Shown: piece after piece, positions 8,357 to 17,620 of the stretch
Layout: every line of letters starts with the position of its first letter
Position numbering within the stretch: position 1 is the first letter of the stretch
Origin: Rhizobium acidisoli
GTDB taxonomy: Bacteria; Pseudomonadota; Alphaproteobacteria; Rhizobiales; Rhizobiaceae
Direction of reading: 5' to 3'
NCBI RefSeq assembly: GCF_002531755.2
Contig: NZ_CP035001.1
Coordinates: forward strand, 186,001 to 250,000
Length of the DNA: 64,000 nucleotides
Notes under the pieces: generated by a model
Seen by the model: the letters and a program-made list of their open reading frames with translations, nothing else
Told to the model about the DNA's origin: nothing
Database searches by the model: none
Position numbers and translations under genes: made by a program

Positions 8357-9310
8357 ATGAACAATCCGCCGCAGTTTACTTGGGACGATCTTCAGTTTTT
8401 TCTAGCCGTCGCCCGCACTGGACAGCTGTCGACGGCGGCCCGCCAGCTGCGCTCCAGCCATGCGACCGTCTCGCGGCGCATCGACCGGCTGGAATTCACC
8501 CTCAAGGTCAAGCTCTTCGAGCGCAATCCGCGGGGTTATGTGCTGACCGCCATGGGCACGCGTTTTGTCGAAACGGCCGAGAAAATGGAGCAGGAGACCG
8601 AGCGGCTGCGCGCCGACCTCGCCGACGGCTCGATGGCGCAGCGCGGCCTCGTGCGCTTCAGCGCGCCTGAAGGTTTTGCCAATTTCTTCTTCGCCACGGT
8701 CCTGCACCGGTTTGCCGCCCAGCATCCGCATCTCTCGCTCGAGCTGGTGACGATCCAGCAGATCATGTCGCTGTCGCGCAAGGAGGCCGATCTTTCCGTG
8801 GTGCTCGACGAGCCGAAGGGCGGACCTTATTTCGCCGAGAAGCTGACCGACTATCACCTGCAGATCTACGGCTCGCGCGACTATCTGGCAAAGGCGCCTG
8901 CCATCACCTGCCGCGAGGACCTGCTTGAGCATCCCTTCGTCAGCTATATCGAGGAGATGATTTTCGCGCCGGGCCTGGATTATCTCAGCGATGTGCATCC
9001 GCGCATCAAACCGCAGTTCCAGAGTTCCAGCATCTTCGCGCAGCTGACCGCCACCCGAAACGGCCTCGGCCTCTGCATCCTGCCCTATTTCTTCGCCAGC
9101 CGTTATCCCGAGCTCGTGCGCGTGCTGCCCGAGGAGATCGACCTCAAGCGCCACTACTGGATCACCTGCCACCGCGACCTGAAACAGGCGCCGCGGGTGC
9201 GCGCCGTCATCGACTTCCTGCGCGAGGCGGTGCGCGGCGAGGACGCGCGCTTCGTGCCGCCCTATGTCACTCCAGCGGGCCCGGTGCGCCGATCGGAAGC
9301 CGAAATCTGA
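8357..9310 (+). CDS. LysR-family transcriptional regulator
   Basis: This 317-residue regulator has an N-terminal winged helix-turn-helix (FLAVARTGQLSTAARQL, then SHATVSRRIDRLE) and a C-terminal type-2 periplasmic-binding-protein-like effector domain. The variant HTH with 'SHATVSRRI' is typical of the LysR group that reads short palindromes. ATG 8357 is preferred over ATG 8345 because GGGG lies at the right distance and the earlier codon falls inside the palindrome. It is divergent from the livKGFHM-GMC-mmsB cluster, so it most likely controls that cluster and itself. The inducer is unknown. Confidence 0.9.
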   Translation: MNNPPQFTWDDLQFFLAVARTGQLSTAARQLRSSHATVSRRIDRLEFTLKVKLFERNPRGYVLTAMGTRFVETAEKMEQETERLRADLADGSMAQRGLVRFSAPEGFANFFFATVLHRFAAQHPHLSLELVTIQQIMSLSRKEADLSVVLDEPKGGPYFAEKLTDYHLQIYGSRDYLAKAPAITCREDLLEHPFVSYIEEMIFAPGLDYLSDVHPRIKPQFQSSSIFAQLTATRNGLGLCILPYFFASRYPELVRVLPEEIDLKRHYWITCHRDLKQAPRVRAVIDFLREAVRGEDARFVPPYVTPAGPVRRSEAEI

Positions 9311-9649
9311 CTATTTGAGAAATTCGGCGCGGTGCGGCGTGAAGGTATCGATCAGCCGGCCCTTTTCCAGCGCCTTGACGCCGTGGACGAGATTGGGGGG
9401 CACGATGAAGCTGCCGCCCTGGCGCAGCACCTCGGTCCGGCCGTCGATCGTCACTTCGAAGCTGCCCTCGGCGACATAACTTGCCTGAATGTGCGGATGC
9501 GAATGGGCCGCACCGACGGCGCCGCTCTCGAAGGCCACTTCCACCATCATCATCTCGGGCAGGTAGGTCATGATGCGCCTGGTAACGCCGGGCTCGGGAT
9601 TGACCCATTCGGCGCCTTCGGCCGATACGAACAGATCGCTTGACGACAT
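9311..9649 (-). CDS. Small single-domain cupin protein
   Basis: This 112-residue beta-barrel cupin has motif 1 with histidines in AAHSHPHIQASYVAEG and motif 2 in GGSFIVPPNLVHGVKAL, so a metal-binding site (three His and a Glu/Gln) appears intact. Cupins of this size often bind or isomerise sugars or phenolic acids, or act as small dioxygenases; the reaction cannot be stated. The start ATG 9649 follows an AGGAGG-type Shine-Dalgarno. Its stop codon directly abuts the stop of the convergent LysR gene, with no spacer and no obvious terminator. Confidence 0.75.
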   Translation of the reverse strand: MSSSDLFVSAEGAEWVNPEPGVTRRIMTYLPEMMMVEVAFESGAVGAAHSHPHIQASYVAEGSFEVTIDGRTEVLRQGGSFIVPPNLVHGVKALEKGRLIDTFTPHRAEFLK

Positions 9650-9824
9650 TTCCGCCTCCTCGTTCCAGAATCGATCGCCGGCAAAGTGGAGCATGCCGGC
9701 GCTTTTGAAAAGATGGCGCGCCCTGTCTTTTCGATGAGGCGGGCTTCTGTTGACGCGGTCGGCTGTCGGGTCTATGCGACCTTTGATGAGGCAAGCCTGA
9801 AATCAAGGGTGAGGAGACGCCGAC

Positions 9825-11012
9825 ATGCAGCATACGCGCGAGGTTTTCGACTGGGCCGACCCGTTCCGCCTGGTGGAGCAGCTGACCGACGAGGAGCGCA
9901 TGGTGCAGAATACGGCCCATGCCTATGCGCAGGAAAAGCTCGCGCCCCGCGTTCTCGACGCCTTCCGCAATGAAAAGACCGACCCTGCAATCTTCCGCGA
10001 AATGGGCGAACTCGGCCTGCTCGGACCGACGATCTCGCCGGATTACGGCGGCGCCGGCCTCGGTTACACCGCCTACGGCCTGATCGCCCGCGAGGTCGAG
10101 CGGGTTGACAGCGGCTATCGTTCGATGATGAGCGTGCAGTCCTCGCTGGTGATGGTGCCGATCGACACCTTCGGCTCTGAAGCGCAGAAGCTGAAATACC
10201 TGCCGAAACTCGCCACCGGCGAATGGATCGGCTGTTTCGGCCTGACCGAACCCGATCACGGCTCCGATCCTGGCTCGATGGCGACACGCGCGAAAAAGGT
10301 TGACGGCGGCTACAGCCTCACCGGTTCGAAGACCTGGATTTCGAACGCGCCGATCGCCGATGTCTTCGTCGTCTGGGCAAAGACCGAGGACGGGCTGATC
10401 CGTGGCTTCATCCTCGAAAAGGGATGGAAGGGGCTTTCGGCGCCTGCCATCCACGGCAAGGTCGGCTTGCGCGCCTCGATCACCGGCGAAGTGGTGATGG
10501 ACGGGGTCTTCGTGCCCGAGGAAAATCTTCTGCCCGGCGTCACCGGCCTGAAGGGACCGTTCACCTGCCTCAACTCGGCCCGCTTCGGCATCGCCTGGGG
10601 CGCGCTTGGTGCTGCCGAGGATTGTTACGCCAGGGCGCGGCAATACACGCTGGAGCGCAAGCAGTTCGGCCGGCCGCTCGCCGCCAATCAGTTGATCCAG
10701 AAGAAGCTCGCCGACATGGCGGCGGAGATCTCGCTCGGCCTGCAGGGCTGCCTGCGGCTCGGCCGCATGAAGGAGGAAGGTCATCCGCCGGTGGAGCTGA
10801 CCTCGATCCTCAAGCGCAACAGCTGCGGCAAGGCGCTGGAGATTGCGCGCGCGGCCCGCGATATGCTCGGCGGCAACGGCATCTCCGACGAATTCGGCAT
10901 CGCCCGCCATCTCGTCAACCTCGAAGTGGTCAACACCTATGAGGGCACCCACGACATCCACGCGCTGATCATCGGCCGGGCGATCACCGGCATCGCCGCG
11001 TTTGCGAACTAA
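9825..11012 (+). CDS. gcdH: Glutaryl-CoA dehydrogenase (acyl-CoA dehydrogenase family)
   Basis: This 395-residue flavoenzyme oxidatively decarboxylates glutaryl-CoA to crotonyl-CoA in lysine, tryptophan and benzoate-type degradation. It has acyl-CoA dehydrogenase signatures [13 protein letters not shown] and [18 protein letters not shown], and the C-terminal catalytic-glutamate motif [18 protein letters not shown] that is typical of GcdH. The N-terminal [16 protein letters not shown] is also characteristic of the family. The enzyme is a soluble homotetramer using electron-transfer flavoprotein. It stands alone between the cupin and a small membrane protein. No glutarate operon partners are adjacent. 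Confidence 0.9.
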   Translation: MQHTREVFDWADPFRLVEQLTDEERMVQNTAHAYAQEKLAPRVLDAFRNEKTDPAIFREMGELGLLGPTISPDYGGAGLGYTAYGLIAREVERVDSGYRSMMSVQSSLVMVPIDTFGSEAQKLKYLPKLATGEWIGCFGLTEPDHGSDPGSMATRAKKVDGGYSLTGSKTWISNAPIADVFVVWAKTEDGLIRGFILEKGWKGLSAPAIHGKVGLRASITGEVVMDGVFVPEENLLPGVTGLKGPFTCLNSARFGIAWGALGAAEDCYARARQYTLERKQFGRPLAANQLIQKKLADMAAEISLGLQGCLRLGRMKEEGHPPVELTSILKRNSCGKALEIARAARDMLGGNGISDEFGIARHLVNLEVVNTYEGTHDIHALIIGRAITGIAAFAN

Positions 11013-11101
11013 CTCGCCTGCAGGGCAAGGCGAATTGCCACGCGCCTGACAATGTGCAACCTTCCCTCTCGCGGCACAAAGCCGGCAATGAGGGGGATCG
11101 C

Positions 11102-11563
11102 ATGTTTCTGCTTCTTGCATTGCTGATTGGTGTCATCTCAGGCCTTCGCACCATGACGGCGCCGGCCGCCGTCGCCTGGGGCGCAGCACTCGGCTGGTTC
11201 GACCTGTCGCAGACGCCGCTTGCCTTCATGGGCTATCGCTGGACGCCGTGGATTTTCACGATCCTCGCGGTCACCGAGCTGGCCGCCGACCAGCTGCCGT
11301 CGACGCCGTCGCGCAAGGTGCCGATGCAGTTCGGTGCCCGCATCGTCTCAGGCGCGCTCTCGGGTGCTGCGATCGGGGCCGCCAGCGGCCTGCTCTTCGG
11401 CGGGTTGATTGCCGGCGTGATCGGCGCCGTCATCGGCACCTATGGCGGCGCTGCCGCCCGCAGCCGGCTTGCCGTCTCCTTCGGCAAGGACCTGCCGGCC
11501 GCCCTTATCGAGGATGCCGTCGCCGTCATCGGCGCGGTGCTGATCGTGGGAGCCGTCGCATGA
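11102..11563 (+). CDS. DUF4126-family small membrane protein
   Basis: This 153-residue protein starts at ATG 11102 after GAGGGGG. Its N-terminus (LLIGVISGLRTMTAPAAVAWG) and the glycine/alanine-rich helices GAAIGAASGLLFGGLIAG match DUF4126, a family of small predicted inner-membrane proteins of unknown function. Three to four hydrophobic helices are visible. Its stop overlaps the start of the flavoprotein gene by ATGA, so the two are translationally coupled and probably functionally linked. No role is established. Confidence 0.7.
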   Translation: MFLLLALLIGVISGLRTMTAPAAVAWGAALGWFDLSQTPLAFMGYRWTPWIFTILAVTELAADQLPSTPSRKVPMQFGARIVSGALSGAAIGAASGLLFGGLIAGVIGAVIGTYGGAAARSRLAVSFGKDLPAALIEDAVAVIGAVLIVGAVA

Positions 11564-12927
11564 AAAACTTCGACGCTATCGTTATCGGTGCCGGCCAGGC
11601 CGGCCCGTCGCTTGCCGCCCGCATGGCCGACAAGGGCATGAAGGTGGCGCTGATCGAACGCAAATTCCTTGGCGGCACCTGCGTCAATGCCGGCTGCATG
11701 CCGACCAAGACGCTGGTCGCCAGCGCCCGCGCCGCCCATGTCGCCAGAAGCGGCGCCGCCTACGGTGTCAACATCCCCGGCGAAATCGCCATCGACATGA
11801 AGGTGGTGAGGGCCCGCGCCGAAACCGTGACGATGAATGCCCGCAACGGCCTGATCGGCTGGCTCGGCGGCATGGACGGCATGAGCGTGATCTACGGCCA
11901 CGCCCGTTTCGAGAGCCCGAAGGCTGTCAGCGTCAATGGCGAGACGCTGACTGCGCCGCGCATCTTCCTCAATGTCGGCGCGCGGCCGGTTATCCCCGAG
12001 CTGCCGGGTATCCATGATATCGATTACCTCACCAGCACTTCGATCATCCAGCTCGACACGCTGCCGCGGCATCTGGCGGTGATCGGCGGCAGTTATATCG
12101 GGCTGGAATTTGCGCAGATGTATCGCCGCTTCGGCGCCGAAGTCAGCGTCATCGAGCACGGGCCGAAGCTCGCATCGCGCGAGGACGAGGATATATCCGA
12201 TGCGATCGCCGAGATCCTGCGCGCCGAAGGCATCGGCGTCCACACCGATGCCGGCAACATCGCCTTTGCGGGAAACGGCAGCGGGGTAAGCGTCACCGCC
12301 GGCTCGGCGACGATCGATGCGAGCCATGTGCTGATTGCCACCGGCCGCACCCCGAACACCGACGATCTCGGCCTCGATGCCGCCGGCGTCGTCACCGATA
12401 AACGCGGCTTCATCATCGTCGACGACAGGCTCGCCACCAATGTCGAGGGCATCTGGGCACTCGGCGACTGCAACGGCCACGGCGCCTTCACCCACACCTC
12501 CTACAATGATTTCGAGATCGCCGCCGCCAATCTGCTCGACGGCGACGACCGCAAGGTTTCGAGCCGCATTCCGGCCTATGCGCTCTATATCGACCCGCCG
12601 CTCGGCCGCGTCGGCATGACCGAGAAACAGGCGCGGCAGTCGGGGCGCAAGATCATGGTCTCGACCCGGCCGATGAGCCGGGTCGGCCGGGCCAACGAGC
12701 GCGGCGAGACCAAGGGCTTCATGAAGGTGATTGCCGACGCCGAGACCAAGAAAATCCTCGGCGCGGCGATACTGGGCATCGAGGGCGACGAGGTGATCCA
12801 CGGGTTGATCGATGCGATGAATGCCGGGACTACCTATCCCGCTTTACAATGGTCGGTGCCGATCCATCCGACGGTGTCGGAGCTGATCCCGACGCTGCTT
12901 GGCGATCTGAAGCCGGTTCAGCCGTGA
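11560..12927 (+). CDS. Pyridine nucleotide-disulfide oxidoreductase, mercuric-reductase-like
   Basis: This 455-residue class I flavoprotein has FAD motif VIGAGQAGPSLA, the redox-active disulfide in GGTCVNAGCMPTKT, an NAD(P)-binding motif IGGSYIGLEFAQMY, the second FAD motif GIWALGDCN, and a C-terminal dimerisation domain ending near HPTVSELIPTLL. It lacks both the N-terminal heavy-metal domain and the C-terminal vicinal cysteines of true MerA. Mercury reduction is therefore doubtful, and a generic disulfide or quinone reductase role is as likely. The start is the ATG overlapping the DUF4126 stop. Confidence 0.8.
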   Translation: MKNFDAIVIGAGQAGPSLAARMADKGMKVALIERKFLGGTCVNAGCMPTKTLVASARAAHVARSGAAYGVNIPGEIAIDMKVVRARAETVTMNARNGLIGWLGGMDGMSVIYGHARFESPKAVSVNGETLTAPRIFLNVGARPVIPELPGIHDIDYLTSTSIIQLDTLPRHLAVIGGSYIGLEFAQMYRRFGAEVSVIEHGPKLASREDEDISDAIAEILRAEGIGVHTDAGNIAFAGNGSGVSVTAGSATIDASHVLIATGRTPNTDDLGLDAAGVVTDKRGFIIVDDRLATNVEGIWALGDCNGHGAFTHTSYNDFEIAAANLLDGDDRKVSSRIPAYALYIDPPLGRVGMTEKQARQSGRKIMVSTRPMSRVGRANERGETKGFMKVIADAETKKILGAAILGIEGDEVIHGLIDAMNAGTTYPALQWSVPIHPTVSELIPTLLGDLKPVQP

Positions 12928-12960
12928 CCTGACCTCGGGAAGAGCTGGAGGCGAACCCGC

Positions 12961-13530
12961 GTGTCCATCGAATTGCTGATCGAAAATTACGGCCTGCTGG
13001 CGATCTTTCTGGGGGCTGCCTTCGAAGGCGAAACGGCCGCCTTTCTCGGCGGCGTGATCGCTCATCGCGAGTTGCTTCCCTATTGGTCGGCGTCGCTCGC
13101 AGCCACGGCCGGATCCTTCGCCGGCGATCAGTTCTGGTTCTTTGCCGGCCGTTACGCGGCCCGCTGGAGCCTCGTCCGCCGGCTGATGGAAAAGCCGGCG
13201 CTCGCCCGCGTTACCCAACTTCTGGAAAAATATCCGACCGGCTTCATCCTTGCGTTTCGTTTCCTCGTCGGATTGCGGACGATCAGTCCCATCGTCATCG
13301 GGACAACGCGGATATCGACCGGAAAATTCGTCATCCTGAACGCCATCGCCGCTTTGATCTGGGGGCAGCTTTTCACCGCGCTCGGCTATTTGTTCGGGCA
13401 CGGCATCGAGCAGATATTGGGCCACCTTTCCCTTCACCGCCATCTGCTGATTGCGTTCGGGGCCGCGGCTGTCGCCGCCGCCGCGGCCCTTGCCTTTCGC
13501 AAGATGAGGCCGAGCGCTGGGCATTCATAA
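12961..13530 (+). CDS. DedA/SNARE-associated-family membrane protein
   Basis: This 189-residue protein begins at a GTG with GGAGG 12 bases upstream. It shows the DedA features FLGAAFEGETAAFLGG, GDQFWFFAGRYAAR, then the conserved FRFLVGLRTISPIVIGTTRI and a terminal transmembrane helix. DedA proteins are inner-membrane proteins with a re-entrant loop, linked to lipid carrier recycling, membrane potential and envelope stress. The conserved glutamate and the arginine in FRFLVGLR are present. It lies 33 bases after the flavoprotein and may share its transcript. Confidence 0.8.
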   Translation: MSIELLIENYGLLAIFLGAAFEGETAAFLGGVIAHRELLPYWSASLAATAGSFAGDQFWFFAGRYAARWSLVRRLMEKPALARVTQLLEKYPTGFILAFRFLVGLRTISPIVIGTTRISTGKFVILNAIAALIWGQLFTALGYLFGHGIEQILGHLSLHRHLLIAFGAAAVAAAAALAFRKMRPSAGHS

Positions 13531-13545
13531 AAGTGGTGCGGCGCC

Positions 13546-14589
13546 CTACTCCATGACAATCTGCAGCTTGACGTCGCTCGGCCTAGCCTCGACGGCGCGG
13601 TCGAAGGCCTTGATCGACTCCTCGAATGTGAAGGTCTCGGATATCAGCGGCTTCAGATCGACGCGGCCGGATGCCAGCAGCGCGATCGAGCGCTCATACT
13701 GGTGCGCGTAGCGGAACACCGTCTCGATACGGATCTCCTTGGTCGATGCCGTCGAGACATCGAAACCGATCGGGTTGACCGGCAGGCCGACGGCGACGAT
13801 GACGCCGCCCGGGCGCGGCAGCGCCATGATCGTCTCCCAGGCCTTCGGCGAGCCGGAGCATTCGAAGACCACGTCGGCACCCCAACCGTCGGTCAGCCGG
13901 ACGACCTCTTCGCTCAGGTTCTTTTCGCGGATATTGACTGGAATGACGCCCTGATATTGCGCTGATATATCGAGCTTCGGCTGGGCGAGATCGGCGACGA
14001 TCGCCCGGGCGCAGCCGCCGGCAAGGGCGGCGATCGCCACCATCGTGCCGATCGGCCCGGCGCCGAGGACGACGGCGGTATCGCCGGGTGTAATCTTGGC
14101 TTTGCTGGCCGCCTGCATGCCGACGGCAAAGGGCTCGACCATGGCGCCCTCGGCGAAGCTGACATTGTCAGGCAGCTTGAAGGTATAATTGGCGGGATGC
14201 ACGACCTCCGGCGTCAGCACGCCATGGATCGGCGGCGTCGCCCAGAAGGTCACGGCCGGGTCAATATTGTACATGCCGAGCCGGCTAGCCTTGGAATTCG
14301 GGTCGGGAATGCCGGGCTCCATGCAGACCCGGTCGCCGACCTTCAGATGCGTCACACCAGCCCCGACTTCGACCACCGTGCCTGCCGCCTCATGACCGAG
14401 CACCATCGGCGCGTTGACGATGAAGGGGCCGATCTTTCCATGGGTATAATAGTGGACGTCCGAACCGCAGACGCCGACGGTATGAATCTTGATCTTGACC
14501 TGCCCCGGTCCTGTTTCCAGGGGCAGATCGATATCGCGAAGCGCAAGCTCATGCTGGCGCTCCAGTACCAGCGCACGGACTTTGGTCAT
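13546..14589 (-). CDS. Xylitol/sorbitol-type zinc-dependent polyol dehydrogenase
   Basis: This 347-residue medium-chain dehydrogenase has catalytic zinc ligands in [11 protein letters not shown] and [12 protein letters not shown], a third in MVEPFAVGM, and a Rossmann motif [15 protein letters not shown]. It resembles rhizobial xylitol or sorbitol (L-iditol) dehydrogenases that oxidise polyols to ketoses with NAD. The lobe around residues 92-107 ([18 protein letters not shown]) lacks the four cysteines that bind structural zinc in alcohol dehydrogenases. It is transcribed alone toward the DedA gene. The exact polyol is uncertain. Confidence 0.85.
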   Translation of the reverse strand: MTKVRALVLERQHELALRDIDLPLETGPGQVKIKIHTVGVCGSDVHYYTHGKIGPFIVNAPMVLGHEAAGTVVEVGAGVTHLKVGDRVCMEPGIPDPNSKASRLGMYNIDPAVTFWATPPIHGVLTPEVVHPANYTFKLPDNVSFAEGAMVEPFAVGMQAASKAKITPGDTAVVLGAGPIGTMVAIAALAGGCARAIVADLAQPKLDISAQYQGVIPVNIREKNLSEEVVRLTDGWGADVVFECSGSPKAWETIMALPRPGGVIVAVGLPVNPIGFDVSTASTKEIRIETVFRYAHQYERSIALLASGRVDLKPLISETFTFEESIKAFDRAVEARPSDVKLQIVME

Positions 14590-15086
14590 GATCGGTTTCC
14601 TTCCCTTTTGCCCGCGGTTCGTCGCGTGCCGTTGAAGCGACTATAAGACTGTAAGGGGCGGCAATTCAATCGTTGAGATCAAGCTTTTGCTCAACATGCG
14701 ATGAAATGCCCATTTCCTATAATCCGAAAGATTTGTCTTCCAAGACCTCCGTATGATTCCAGCCGAGGCCGTCGGGGAGTACATTTTCCATTCGAGATCC
14801 CGGTCATAAGGACAGGCAGAGAGCGATGAAGAACGATCACGACAATGCCGGCGGAAATCGGTCTTCCGGTCCGACGATATCAAGGTCAATCCGGCAATTC
14901 TGGCAGCGGCTTGTGGATCTGATCGCCGCGCCGCCGAAAGGTCCCCGGCCACGGCCGGCGCGCGTTATCGCAAAAACTAGGGATCGAAATCTTCCCCCAC
15001 GGCGTTATTAATAATGCGTCGGCATGGCGTCACGGAAGCATGACGGCTCCGGGCACATGCGGGTCGGCACGATAAGGAAGACCATC
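14590..15086. other. Intergenic stretch with one weak small ORF
   Basis: About 500 bases separate the polyol dehydrogenase start from the copC-like gene. It must carry the promoters of both divergent genes. Apart from the 61-codon ORF listed separately I see no gene, repeat or strong hairpin here. Confidence 0.5.
14826..15011 (+). CDS. Possible small basic hypothetical protein
   Basis: A 61-codon ORF begins with ATG 14826 after the purine-rich stretch GCAGAGAG. The product is rich in Arg, Pro and Lys in its C-terminal half and has one amphipathic stretch, IRQFWQRLVDLIAAP. No family is recognised. Support is only a fair ribosome-binding site and an otherwise empty gap, so it may not be expressed. 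Confidence 0.3.
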   Translation: MKNDHDNAGGNRSSGPTISRSIRQFWQRLVDLIAAPPKGPRPRPARVIAKTRDRNLPPRRY

Positions 15087-15449
15087 ATGAAGTCGATCGC
15101 GTCATTCTGTCTGTTCGTCTCCCTTCTCTTCATCGCAAGTGAGGCGTCTGCGGCGCTGGAACAAGCCTCTCTTCCGCCTCAGGAGCAGGAAGTAAGGCTG
15201 GCGCCGGCCAACCTCGAACTCACCTTCACCGGCCCGGTCGATCTTGCCCGTTCGACGGCCGTCCTGCTGGATGCTCGAGGGACGGCGATTCCCACCGGCA
15301 AGCCGTTTCTCTCCGGCCCTGAGGGATCGATCTTCAAGGTTCCGCTCGATCCGGCCATGGCGCCCGGCGATTATACCGTCGACTGGCGCGTCCTCTCGAT
15401 GGACGGCCGCAGTGCCGAAGGCCAGTACCGGTTCCGGGTCGATCCTTAA
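15087..15449 (+). CDS. Periplasmic CopC-domain-like protein lacking usual copper ligands
   Basis: This 120-residue protein has a signal peptide (MKSIASFCLFVSLLFIASEASA) and one immunoglobulin-like CopC domain ending GDYTVDWRVLSMDGRSAEGQYRFRV. CopC proteins carry copper in the periplasm through an N-terminal histidine and a C-terminal DGH motif. Here the mature N-terminus begins around ALEQASLPPQ and the DGH is DGR, so both copper ligands appear missing. ATG 15087 follows AGGAAG. It sits just upstream of the kdp operon but a promoter-like region separates them. The fold is likely, copper binding is not. Confidence 0.7.
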   Translation: MKSIASFCLFVSLLFIASEASAALEQASLPPQEQEVRLAPANLELTFTGPVDLARSTAVLLDARGTAIPTGKPFLSGPEGSIFKVPLDPAMAPGDYTVDWRVLSMDGRSAEGQYRFRVDP

Positions 15450-15466
15450 CTCGCTCACCGAAAGCA

Positions 15467-15483
15467 TTTATAAGATTTTTATA
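15467..15483 (+). promoter_or_regulatory. Candidate KdpE box upstream of the kdp operon
   Basis: TTTATA at 15467-15472 and TTTATA at 15478-15483 form a direct repeat separated by 5 bases. The E. coli KdpE site is TTTATA-N5-TTTACA, so this differs at one position. It lies in an AT-rich island in otherwise GC-rich DNA, 18 bases after the copC-like stop and about 170 bases before the first kdp small ORF. A hairpin GACGGCC-ctcc-GGCCGTC follows at 15486-15503 and may end the copC-like transcript. Function is inferred from spacing and context. Confidence 0.5.
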
Positions 15484-15650
15484 TTGACGGCCCTCCGGCC
15501 GTCTCGAACCTTTATGGCCTCCGGCTGCATATTGAAGCCCGAGAGATCGACCGATCATCTCCACGCCAGAAAGCATGAAAGGCGGCCTTCCCGAGGGAAT
15601 GACGCCCTTTGTCTTGTCTGACTCCAACAAGAATAACAGGAGTCACGATC

Positions 15651-15734
15651 ATGATGGATATCATTCTGCTTGGCACCGCGATCCTATTCTTCGCGCTGTG
15701 CTTTGCCTACACACGAGCCTGCGACAGGCTTTGA
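15651..15734 (+). CDS. 26/27-residue membrane peptide preceding kdpF
   Basis: ATG 15651 (or the adjacent ATG 15654) after AGGAG encodes a peptide with a single hydrophobic helix, IILLGTAILFFALCFAY, and a polar tail ending in CDRL. The stop overlaps the Shine-Dalgarno region of kdpF 15 bases downstream. It is too short for ordinary gene calling. I recall similar short ORFs with a C-terminal 'C-(D/E)-RL' before kdpF in other kdp operons, suggesting a conserved small subunit, but this is from memory. The role is unknown; a KdpF-like stabilising peptide is possible. Confidence 0.65.
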   Translation: MMDIILLGTAILFFALCFAYTRACDRL

Positions 15735-15748
15735 CAGGAGAAACGACG

Positions 15749-15838
15749 ATGACCCTCGATTATATCTTGAGCGGTGCCGTGACCGTGTTTCTCACCGTCT
15801 ACCTCACCTACGCTCTGCTTCGCCCAGAACGCTTTTGA
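15749..15838 (+). CDS. kdpF: K+-transporting ATPase small subunit KdpF
   Basis: The 29-residue product has one transmembrane helix (YILSGAVTVFLTVYLTYALLRPERF) and the canonical LLRPERF ending of KdpF. KdpF stabilises the KdpABC complex in the inner membrane. AGGAGAAACGACG precedes ATG 15749 at good spacing. It is followed 69 bases later by kdpA. Confidence 0.9.
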   Translation: MTLDYILSGAVTVFLTVYLTYALLRPERF

Positions 15839-15907
15839 AGAGAACCGGCGCTTCCGAGCTCGCACATACGCGACCGAGAAGCAGCCGGGTATTGAAAGTT
15901 GACCTCC

Positions 15908-17611
15908 ATGACCCTCAACGGATGGCTTCAGATCCTGCTTTATTGCGGGATCGTGCTTGTGCTCGTCAAACCGCTCGGCGGCTACATGACGCGTGTCTTC
16001 AGCGGCGAGCGCACCTTCCTGTCACCCCTCCTCGTTCCGATCGAACGGGGACTTTACCGCGCGGCCGGCACCAGCGAAGGCGAGGAGCAGCATTGGACCT
16101 CCTATGCCTTCGCCATGCTGCTCTTCAATCTTCTCGGCGTCATCGCGCTTTATGCGCTGCAGCGCTTCCAAGCCGGGCTTCCCTATAATCCGGCCGGCAT
16201 GGCGGCCGTCCCGCCGGAGCTTGCCTTCAACACCGCCGTCAGCTTCGTCACCAATACGAATTGGCAGAACTACGGCGGCGAAAGCACCATGTCCTATCTC
16301 ACCCAGATGGCCGGCTTCACCGTCCAGAACTTCGTGTCCGCCGCGACCGGCATTGCGATCGCACTCGCCTTCATCCGCGCCTTCTCGCGTGCGTCCGGCA
16401 AGGCGATCGGCAATTTCTGGGTCGATATGACGAGGGCGACCCTCTACGTGCTGCTGCCGATCTCTATCGTGCTGACGCTCACTTACGTCTATCTCGGCGT
16501 GCCGCAGACGCTCGGAGCTTATGTCAATGCGACGACGCTCGAAGGCGCGCAGCAGACGATCGCCGTCGGCCCCGTCGCCTCGCAGCTTGCGATCAAGATG
16601 CTCGGCACCAATGGCGGCGGCTTCTTCAATGCCAATTCCGCCCACCCGTTCGAAAACCCCGATGCGATCTCAAACCTCATCCAGATGGTCTCGATCTTCG
16701 CGATCGGCGCGGCGCTGACCAACGTCTTCGGCCGCATGGTCGGCAACCAGCGCCAGGGCTGGGCGATCCTCGCCACGATGGGCGTGCTGTTCCTCGCCGG
16801 CGTCGTCGTCACCTATTGGGCGGAAGCCGCCGGCAATCCGCTGATGCACGCCTTCGGTCTGGGCGGCGGTAATATGGAAGGCAAGGAAGTCCGCTTCGGC
16901 GTCGCCCTCTCCTCGCTTTTTGCCGTCATCACCACCGCCGCCTCCTGCGGCGCGGTCAATGCGATGCATGGCAGCTTCACCGCGCTCGGCGGCCTCATCC
17001 CGCTGATCAACATGCAGCTCGGCGAAATCATCGTCGGCGGGGTCGGTGCGGGCTTCTACGGCATCCTGCTGTTCATCATCGTCGCCGTCTTCGTCGCCGG
17101 CCTGATGGTCGGCCGCACGCCGGAATATCTTGGCAAGAAGATCGAGGCGAAGGAAATGAAGATGGCCGTTCTCGCCATTCTCTGCCTGCCGCTCGCCATG
17201 CTGGTTTTCACCGCGATCGCCACGGTGCTGCCGTCCGCCGTCGCCTCGATCGGTACCGCCGGCCCGCACGGCTTCTCCGAAATCCTCTATGCCTATACCT
17301 CGGCTGCGGCCAATAACGGCTCGGCTTTCGGCGGACTGACGGGCAACACGCCCTGGTACAACGTGACGCTCGGCATCGGCATGCTCGCCGGCCGCTTCCT
17401 GGTCATCATCCCGGCACTTGCCATCGCCGGCTCGCTGATCGCCAAAAAGACGGTCCCGGCCTCGGCAGGCACCTTCCCGACGGACGGCCCGCTCTTCGTC
17501 GGCCTGCTCGTCGGCACCATCCTGATCGTCGGCGGCCTGACCTTCTTCCCGGCGCTGGCACTCGGCCCCATCGTCGAGCACCTGGTGATGATCGCTGGTC
17601 AGACTTTCTAG
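15908..17611 (+). CDS. kdpA: K+-transporting ATPase subunit KdpA
   Basis: This 567-residue protein is the potassium-selective channel-like subunit of the Kdp P-type ATPase in the inner membrane. It carries repeated selectivity-filter-like segments, for example [29 protein letters not shown], and [16 protein letters not shown]-terminal [23 protein letters not shown] and a C-terminal [14 protein letters not shown] are standard. Length is as expected (about 557-570). ATG 15908 is used; a TTG three codons upstream is less likely. Confidence 0.97.
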   Translation: MTLNGWLQILLYCGIVLVLVKPLGGYMTRVFSGERTFLSPLLVPIERGLYRAAGTSEGEEQHWTSYAFAMLLFNLLGVIALYALQRFQAGLPYNPAGMAAVPPELAFNTAVSFVTNTNWQNYGGESTMSYLTQMAGFTVQNFVSAATGIAIALAFIRAFSRASGKAIGNFWVDMTRATLYVLLPISIVLTLTYVYLGVPQTLGAYVNATTLEGAQQTIAVGPVASQLAIKMLGTNGGGFFNANSAHPFENPDAISNLIQMVSIFAIGAALTNVFGRMVGNQRQGWAILATMGVLFLAGVVVTYWAEAAGNPLMHAFGLGGGNMEGKEVRFGVALSSLFAVITTAASCGAVNAMHGSFTALGGLIPLINMQLGEIIVGGVGAGFYGILLFIIVAVFVAGLMVGRTPEYLGKKIEAKEMKMAVLAILCLPLAMLVFTAIATVLPSAVASIGTAGPHGFSEILYAYTSAAANNGSAFGGLTGNTPWYNVTLGIGMLAGRFLVIIPALAIAGSLIAKKTVPASAGTFPTDGPLFVGLLVGTILIVGGLTFFPALALGPIVEHLVMIAGQTF

Positions 17612-17620
17612 GGCGAGATC

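Noticed and set aside
11560..12927. True mercuric reductase MerA
   Set aside because: The C-terminal vicinal cysteines and N-terminal metal-binding domain are missing and no mer genes are nearby.
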